NCBI GenBank assembly: GCA_029262475.1
Contig: JAJCZG010000058.1
Coordinates: 1 to 42,489, forward strand
Direction of reading: 5' to 3'
DNA: 42,489 nucleotides
From: Deltaproteobacteria bacterium
Lineage (GTDB): Bacteria; Desulfobacterota; GWC2-55-46; JAJCZF01
Part shown: positions 32,440 through 40,200 of the stretch, one piece after another
Layout: each line of letters begins with the position of its first letter
How positions within the stretch are numbered: position 1 is the stretch's first letter
Made by a program: the position numbers and the translations under genes
The notes under the pieces: generated by a model
Told to the model about the DNA's origin: nothing
Seen by the model: the letters and a program-made list of their open reading frames with translations, nothing else
Databases searched by the model: none

Positions 32440-32693
32440 TAGAATACGCATTGCAGATACTCGCGGCTTACATCATAACCGCTGTTATCGTTAACGGAGG
32501 AGTGACCTACAGGATGAGGGGATGGATTAAGCTAAAGACGCGGTGGCTTGTTTTTGGAGGTAGACATTTCCTCGACTGTAGATTGTGCGTTGGGTTATGG
32601 GTGAGTATTACAGTAGCTTTCGCCTATGGTGTGCCGCATAACATTTTACTAATATATGGTGCGAGTTATTTCCTCGCTACACAGGAGAGATAG
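32436..32693 (+). CDS. small membrane protein, DUF1360-like
   Basis: This 85-residue protein has two to three hydrophobic stretches (ALQILAAYIITAVIVNGGV; GLWVSITVAFAYGVPHNILL). A DCRLCVGLWVS motif resembles the 'CxxCxGFW' signature of the DUF1360 family of small membrane proteins. It probably sits in the inner membrane; a role in lysis control, superinfection exclusion or DNA entry is possible but unproven. AAGGAGGG precedes the ATG. Confidence 0.65.
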   Translation: MIEYALQILAAYIITAVIVNGGVTYRMRGWIKLKTRWLVFGGRHFLDCRLCVGLWVSITVAFAYGVPHNILLIYGASYFLATQER

Positions 32694-32707
32694 GGAGGGT
32701 AAATAAA

Positions 32708-33310
32708 ATGGGATTCGGTACAGCACGACCGGCAGGACTTAAGCCGAAACCACCACTGGAGTATCCGAAGGCCCCGGCTTACGTGCCGTCCGAGGTAGAT
32801 ACTTCGAGGATTGCGTTCCTTACCCAACAGGCGGCGGCACCTGGGCTTAGAGGTCTAAGGCGGGAGCTTCAGGGGGTGCTAAGTAAACGTTACGATAACC
32901 CGAACGTACAGTCGATGGTGGCCGAGAGGGCGCTCTCCGGGTACGGAGACGGGGTTGCCGATGTAATGGGCTCGGCTGGAAGACAAGGGCTTAGCTTATA
33001 CGCGCCGGAATATCAGTCGCAGACACAGGCCGACAGGTACGACTACACCGCAGAAGTTAACAGGCTGAACGCCGATTATCAGGCGGCGCTTCAAGACTAC
33101 TACAACGAACAGGCCCGGAAAACCAGTGGGAGAGGGCTTACCGCAAGGCCTGTGCATAGAGGGGCGACAACGGCGGATTATGCCGCCGCTCGCGCAAGGC
33201 TCAACGACCCGAACTATATGGGTGGCGGCAGATACAATACGTCAAGCCGTGAGGATATTGCAGGTAGACCTCTAAATCCATCGGCAATACCTGAGTACCC
33301 GAAGTATTGA
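32708..33310 (+). CDS. putative internal virion protein
   Basis: This 200-residue protein has a Pro-rich start (GLKPKPPLEYPKAPAYVPSE), a Gln/Ala-rich helical middle (YQSQTQADRYDYTAEVNRLN) and a polar, Tyr/Arg-rich tail. The composition and the place between the tail genes and the giant polyvalent gene resemble ejected internal virion proteins of podovirus-like phages. No domain is recognised. GGAGGG lies upstream of the ATG. Confidence 0.65.
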   Translation: MGFGTARPAGLKPKPPLEYPKAPAYVPSEVDTSRIAFLTQQAAAPGLRGLRRELQGVLSKRYDNPNVQSMVAERALSGYGDGVADVMGSAGRQGLSLYAPEYQSQTQADRYDYTAEVNRLNADYQAALQDYYNEQARKTSGRGLTARPVHRGATTADYAAARARLNDPNYMGGGRYNTSSREDIAGRPLNPSAIPEYPKY

Positions 33311-33321
33311 GAGAGGACGCT

Positions 33322-34212
33322 ATGGCAACCGGACTTACAAATAATCGCCTGATACTTACGAACAGAGACAGGCCGCTCGGTATATACCAAAAGGGGCTTA
33401 ACGGGAATCTAAGCAGGGTCGAGATGCCTGAGGAAGAGAAGGGCACTTTTAACGTAGTGCCAGCTCAAGGTTCCGAAGGTTTGAGGGATAAGTATATCCT
33501 GGACCTTATGGAGAAGACCGGAAGGCCCATAGATGAAGTTACAAAGGCCTACGATGAATCTCTCGCCGAGGTAAGGGGCACCTCCGAGTTGCAAGACCCG
33601 GTGAAGGTCTATCAGAGGAAGCTCGATCACAGGAAGAGAATCATAGAGTTCGGCATGAAGAAGAGAAGGCCCGTAAACGAGATAAACAGCATTCTGAAGA
33701 TGTATGGCTACGATAACTTAAAGTCGCCTGAAGCTCAGAAGGGGAAGATACTAAAAGCTGCCGACGGAAGACAGAGATACGCTAACACGGGCGAAGCCGT
33801 CTTCCCTGATGTAAAGGGAAGAACGGGGAAGAGAAGCACTGACAAGGTGGTAAGGGATTTAAGGACTACGGCTGCGCAGATAGCTTCAAGGCTCGGAGAT
33901 AAGAGCCTCACGGAGGCGATAATACAGTCTACAATTAAAGACCCTAAGATACTTGCTATGTTTAAGGAGGGTAGCCGTAAAGACCCGTTTATAGCCGAAC
34001 TTGAGAGCGCTCTCGACTACTACAAGAAGGAATACGCAGAGGTCTCTGGAAAGCCCTGGGGCGGTTCCATATCAGAACCAGACAAGACCACCGGTAACGA
34101 GGGTTTAAACGCTGAATTAAACGGAAACACTATTACGCTTGATGGAAAATCTTACATCCTTAACCCAGACGGAACGGTAACGATTGACGGTAAAAGATAC
34201 AGGGTGTCATAA
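33322..34212 (+). CDS. putative internal virion protein
   Basis: This 296-residue protein is basic and mostly helical (RDKYILDLMEKTGRPIDEVT; RKLDHRKRIIEFGMKKRRPV), ending in a beta-rich repeat (NGNTITLDGKSYILNPDGTV, TIDGKRYRVS). It lies directly before the giant gene, whose GTG follows its stop codon with no gap, so the two are translationally coupled and may travel together in the virion. The ATG at 33322 has a GAGAGG site; an earlier TTG in the frame does not. Function unknown. Confidence 0.7.
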   Translation: MATGLTNNRLILTNRDRPLGIYQKGLNGNLSRVEMPEEEKGTFNVVPAQGSEGLRDKYILDLMEKTGRPIDEVTKAYDESLAEVRGTSELQDPVKVYQRKLDHRKRIIEFGMKKRRPVNEINSILKMYGYDNLKSPEAQKGKILKAADGRQRYANTGEAVFPDVKGRTGKRSTDKVVRDLRTTAAQIASRLGDKSLTEAIIQSTIKDPKILAMFKEGSRKDPFIAELESALDYYKKEYAEVSGKPWGGSISEPDKTTGNEGLNAELNGNTITLDGKSYILNPDGTVTIDGKRYRVS

Positions 34213-37200
34213 GTGAAGGTAAACCTTATACCAATAGAGACAAAGCAGGTTGCTCTTGAGCCGCTCCCGGAGGCTTCATGGGGGGAGACTCTAGTTACCG
34301 GACCAGCGAAGAGCGTATTCCCCGCCTTCGGTCGTGGGCTTGGTGGGCTTATTCAGGGGCTCGGAGAGTACGGCGAGCAGTACCCTGAAAGGCCGGAGAG
34401 CAACTTTGGTCTCGGTGTGGGCAACCTCCTTAAGACCGAAGCCGAAAGGGAAGCGGAGATAAAGAGAGCGAAGGAGTTTCATCGGCGCGTAGCTGAGGTT
34501 GGCAGTGAGACGGCTAAATACTGGGGTGAAAAAGTTCAGGAGGCGCAGCCTTACACTGAGCCTGGAAGCGCAAAGTATTACGCCGGAGCCGCAGCTCAAT
34601 CCGTAGCGCAGATGGTTCCTCCCCTTGCCGCCGGGATAGTTACCGGTAACCCTCTCGTAACGGTCTCTATGATGGGCGGCCAGGTTGCAGGGGAGCAGTA
34701 CGCCACACAGAGAGAGGCTGGACAAACCCCTGAAACGGCGAGGATAGCCGCCATAGGGTACGGACTAGCCGAGGCTATACCGGAGGCGATACCCGTAGGC
34801 ATATTACTCAAGCCGGGGGTAAAGCTCCTCACCAGAGCGATAAAGGCCACTGCTACAGAGATACCGCAAGAGATGATTACCGAGGCCCTTCAATCGGCTA
34901 TTGACAAGGGCACCATACAGCCTGACATGACCTGGAGAGAAGCGAAAGAGCGCCTTATAGACGCTGGCATAATCGCGGCTATAAGCGGCCCTGCCCTTGC
35001 CGGTATAACACATCCATTCGTAAAGGAACCACTAACAAAAGAAGCTGTAGAGACGGATACTAAGAAACCTAAGGATGTCGTCCTTATCCCCGCTGACGAT
35101 ACTATCGATGAAGTTGAGGATACGCTTATTGAGGGTGAGAAGGCGAAGAAGGAGTATAAGGCAAGAAGACGCGCTGAGAAAGAGGCGGCTTTACCCGAAG
35201 CGGATATTGTCGAGGAAGCTCCAATACAAGAGGAGACCTTACCCGAAGAGGAGATCATTGAGGAGGCTCCCGTACCAGTTAAGCTTGAACCTCTAACTTC
35301 AGCAGAGCCTATCAAGGCTATCGACGAAGAAGTTCCGGAGAGTATAGCGAAACCAGAAGCAAGCAGTAGGCCTAGGATAGTCGTCGAGAAAGCCCGTATT
35401 GTGCCAACACGCGCTGGTGTCATGGCTATTCCTGAAGGCGAGAGAGAGGTATACGAGGGGGGCGAGCTGGTAAACGATGAGAAGAAACCCTCTATAGGAA
35501 CGGTCGATAATATAGACACGGTGGCTCTCTCAGGCGTATTCAAGGGCGAGATAGATCGGGGCGAGAAGCTAAATAAACTTAAGGTCTACAAAATCATCGG
35601 CGACGCTCTTGACGTAAAAGTCTCCGAGCTTAAAAACAGCAAAGACTACAATCACAAGGCGGTAGAGGAAGCCTTTGAGTACGCCATTGTGAAGAAGGGT
35701 CGTGAGATAGCGCAGTCGAACTTGTCAGGTAGTGAAAAGCTCAACGCCCTTAAAGAAGTTTACGAAAATCAGCCTAACCTCTCGCAGAGGACCTCCACCT
35801 CTATTGCCGGTCAGCAGTATTCGACTCCTCTGCCGCTTGCGTGGCTTATGGGCGAGCATATCGGTATAGACGAAAATACTACGGTCTACGAGCCTACCGC
35901 CGGGAACGGGGTACTCCTTATAGGTGCAACTCCGGAGAAGGTCACTACGAACGAGCTTGACGCTGGAGCTCGGCAAAGACACCTTAAAGACGCGGGATAT
36001 GGAAGAGTTGTCGAGGGCGACGCGCTTTTGTTCCTTGCCGACTACCCTGAACTTTCCAGTTCGTTCGACAGGGTAATAATGAATCCTCCATTCGGCAGCG
36101 CCACTCCTAAGACTTATGACGGATTCAGGATCTCCAAACTCGAAGATCAGATAGTTATAGGCTCGCTCAGGGCTATGAAGGACGACGGCAGGGCGGCATT
36201 CATCATAGGCGGGCATAACTTCGACGGCAAGGGGGAGATGGCGGAGGCCGACAGGCTCTTCTTTAACTACCTTTACAGTCACTATCACGTTGGACACAAT
36301 ATAGACATAAGCGGCAACGTATACCGGAAGATGGGAACCTCTTTCCCTATAAGGCTCGTAACCATAGAAGGCAGGAAGGGCGCACCTGATAACGAGTTCG
36401 CCCCGTATGAGCCGGGGCAGGTCGAACGAGCCGAAACCTTCGATGAAGTGCAGAATATCCTTGCAAGGCCGCTCAAGCGCATTAAAATAGAAGTAAAGGA
36501 GGAAAAAGATGGCGAAGAGAGAGAGGGTGATAGTCCACGACCACTTGGAAGAGAAGGTGAGCGAGTTTCTGGAGCGGAAGAAGAAGGGAGAAGAAGAGCA
36601 AAGACTTCAGGACGTGTTGAGCACGCTGAACGGACAAGCGCAGTGGATGGCGAGCGAGAGCGACCAGCCGATAGACATAGCGCAGCTAATAGTATTCGAC
36701 CTGATGGAGATAGGGGAGTTCTGGGAGATGGAGGAGTATCTCAACAGATCGAAGGAAGCGAGGGAGTACGACCTACCAGACCTTCTAAGCGAGTTCCACC
36801 CGAGCAGTCTCGACTAAAAAACGAATTTCAGGCTCTGTACCGTCCCGCCTCAAAGGGCCAGACCGGAAAGAACCTCATACCGAAAAACATGAGGGGCGCA
36901 GTAAGCGCCTCTCTCGACCGTATTTCCACTGAGAAGGGCGATATAGACGATTACGTCATGCAGTCCCTTGGTTACGATAGCGTAGAGGCAATGCACGAAG
37001 CTCTATCAGCCGAACAGGTGGATGCCGTGGCCATGGCCATAAACGCTATCGACCTTGGTAAGGCTGTTATCGTAGGAGATCAGACGGGGGTTGGCAAGGG
37101 GCGAGTTGCGGCAGCTACGATCAGGTACGCCAATAGACTCGGTAAGAAGCCTATCTTTATGACGCAACAGCCTAAGCTATTCTCTGATATGTTTAGAGAC

Positions 37201-40200
37201 CTTGCCGACATAAAGCACAAAATAAAGCCTTTTATCATGCACAGCGACAAGAACGTTGCTTCCATCGTTGACGAGGAAGGGAACATTCTGTTTAAGCCTA
37301 ACGGCTCAGCCGCAGTCTACAGGAAGATGGTGGACGACCCTCAATCGGTCATGGAGGAGTTCGACGCAATATTTGTCCCGTATACTCAATTATCTAAAGA
37401 AAATAAACAGAGAGAGATACTAGCTGCACTTGCCGTAAATAACGTCGTGATACTTGACGAGTCGCATGAAGTGGCCGGAGGCTCGGCGAGAGGTAAGTTT
37501 ATAAGGGAGAATATACTTAATTCGGCAGACGGCGCTCTCTACCTCTCGGCCACATACGCCAAGAGGCCGGATACCATACCGCTCTACTACAGGACGAGTA
37601 TTGGCGACTCCGGAATGGAGCTGGACGCCTTGATAGACGCCGTTCAACAGGGTGGTGTGCCGCTACAGCAGATAATGGCCGGGCACCTTGCCGAGGACGG
37701 CCAGTACATAAGGCGCGAGCTTGATTTTAGCGGCATAAGCATTAAGACGGATATAGATTTTAATAACGAGGCCTCCGACGTAAAGAAGGCTGATGAAATA
37801 ACGGGCATACTCAGAACCATAGTGGAGTTCGATAATTTCAAGTCTGAGCTTATTGACGCATGGGACAAGAAGGCCCGAAAGGAAGGAAAGAAACTCACGG
37901 GTGATAAGCATACGAGCGCGGGGGTTAATTCCTCAAACTTCAGTTCAACGGTCCACAACCTCGTAGGACAGCTCCTGCTCTCCATAAAAGCCGACAATGC
38001 AGTAAATACCGCTCTCAGGGAACTTAAGGCAGGGAAGAAGCCTCTAATAAACCTTATGAATACCATGGGCTCTTTCATTGAAGACACCGCCACGAAGGAG
38101 AGTATAGAAATAGGCGAGCCGATTGGCTTTACTTTCAGGGACGTTCTAAAGAAGGCGCTTCGCGGAACGCTTACATATACCGTAAAGGACGCATACGGCA
38201 GGACGACGAAGAAGAGACTCGTACCAGAGGAGGACTTCGACGCGGTAACACTTTCGGCTTACAATAGGATTTCAGAGAAGATAGAAACCCTTAAGACAGA
38301 CGTACCCGCCTCTCCCATAGACTATATGCTGGCGAAGTTTGAGGAGGCCGGATACAGGGCCGGAGAAATAACCGGGCGTAAATATATTATCGACTACTCA
38401 AAGAAGATACCGACCCTTGAAAAACGAGCGCCAAAGGAGATAAAGGACAGGAACAAACCCGTAAACGACTTTAACTCAGGCAAGATGGACGTGCTCATCT
38501 TTAACAGAGCTGGCTCTACGGGTTTATCACTTCACGCTTCGGAGAAGTTCAAGGACCAGAAGCCCAGGCATATGATTATTGTACAGGCCGATCTAAATAT
38601 CGACACCTTCATACAGGCGCTTGGTAGGATATTCAGGAAAGGTCAGGTGGTGAATCCCGAATACACCATCCTCCAGACTGCGCTCCCGGCTGAGATACGC
38701 CCTGCCGTTGTTTTGTCCAAGAAGATGGCCTCGCTTAACGCTAATACTTCGGCAAACTCCGAGTCAGCAACGACCATGAAGGACGTGCCGGACATGCTTA
38801 ACCTGTATGGCGACGAGGTGGTGAAAGAGTACCTGAAGAATAATCATGAGATCAACAATATACTTGGAGACCCCCTTAAAAATGACGATGAGGTAGACGC
38901 CATGCGGAAAGTAACAGGCCGTGCGGCCCTTCTTCCCGTGGAGCTTCAAAAAGCCTTTTATTCAGATGTTGAAGCTCAGTATCAGGACTTTGTTGATTAC
39001 CTTAACCAGATAGGCGAGAACAACCTGGTAACGAGGGACTACGACTTCGGGGCGAAGACTATTGAGAAGACCCATATATACAAGGGCACAGACGAAGGCT
39101 CGCCTTTTAGCTCAAGCGCGTGGCTTGAGAAGGTATCTGTAAAGCTCCTGAAAAAGCCCTTCATGAAGGGCAAGATAGAAGAGAAGGTAAGAGAGAGACT
39201 GAAAGGGCAGACGGCTGATGAGTTCGGTAAAAGGCTTTACGACAGGATAGCTAAAAAGACAGGTGGCTACAGGGAAGAGCGGAAGCGGAAACTTGAGACC
39301 CTTTCGGAAGGAGAGCAGAGAGTTCTTAAGCTTCGCATCGGAGAGTTGAACGAACAGTTGGGGTATATACTTGAAAGCCTCACTAAATTCAAGGTTGCCG
39401 ATATTTACGACGTTGCGGTAACGGACAACTTCCAGACCAAAGGCGTGCTGGTAGACATACGTTATGACGAGAAGAGTTCAGGAAGCCCTGCGGCCCCTTC
39501 GAAGGTAAAGCTCGTCTTCGCCGTGGCCGACCCTATACAGACGATTAGCCTGCCGCTATCCAAGAAGCTCCAGTTAAAAGCTACGGACAGCCTCTCCAAT
39601 GATCTCTTTAAAGAGTGGGACGAGATAGTTCCAAAGAGTTCAAGGGAGGAGAGGCATATTATTACCGGGAACCTCCTTCAAGGCTTTGAGCGGCTTGGGA
39701 GCAGAGCCGAAGTCATAACCTATACAGACGATAAGGGAGAGCTTAGAAACGGCATTCTCCTTCCGAAATCTTTAAAGAATGTAGAAGAGAGATTCACTCA
39801 TCATACAGTCGATGCTGAGATTGCTTACGAATACCTCACGAAAGACCACTACCGTAAGGCCCTGAAGACGTCTAACGGTATTCTTCAGATAGATTATGAA
39901 GCCGGTGGGTCTTCTATTGAGGTCAGCGTACCAAAGGCCAAGAAGACAGGGGGTAAGTATTACCTGAACGATAAAATACGCAAACTCGTTAGAAGGGAAG
40001 ATTTCATCTCTCGTGGAAACAGGATGTGGGGTACGGTCGAGGAGCGTGACCTAAAGGACTTTTTAAAGACCCTTCAGGAGGAGACCGGCGTAAGGTTCGA
40101 GATACCGATAGAGAGTGCCAATAAAACTGGAAGCTCTGGCATTAGCTTAAGCTTCCTCGGAACGCAGAGCATCTATGAAGCTACAGCCAACCTGGTAAGA

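Noticed and set aside
35075-35296. 73-codon plus-strand frame inside the giant gene
   Set aside because: Arg/Leu-rich low-complexity shadow of a Glu/Pro-rich linker, with no ribosome binding site, unlike the frame at 36509.
34890-35543. 217-codon minus-strand frame, Ser/Ala-rich
   Set aside because: Antisense to the acidic Pro/Glu linker of the polyvalent gene; low complexity and no start signal.
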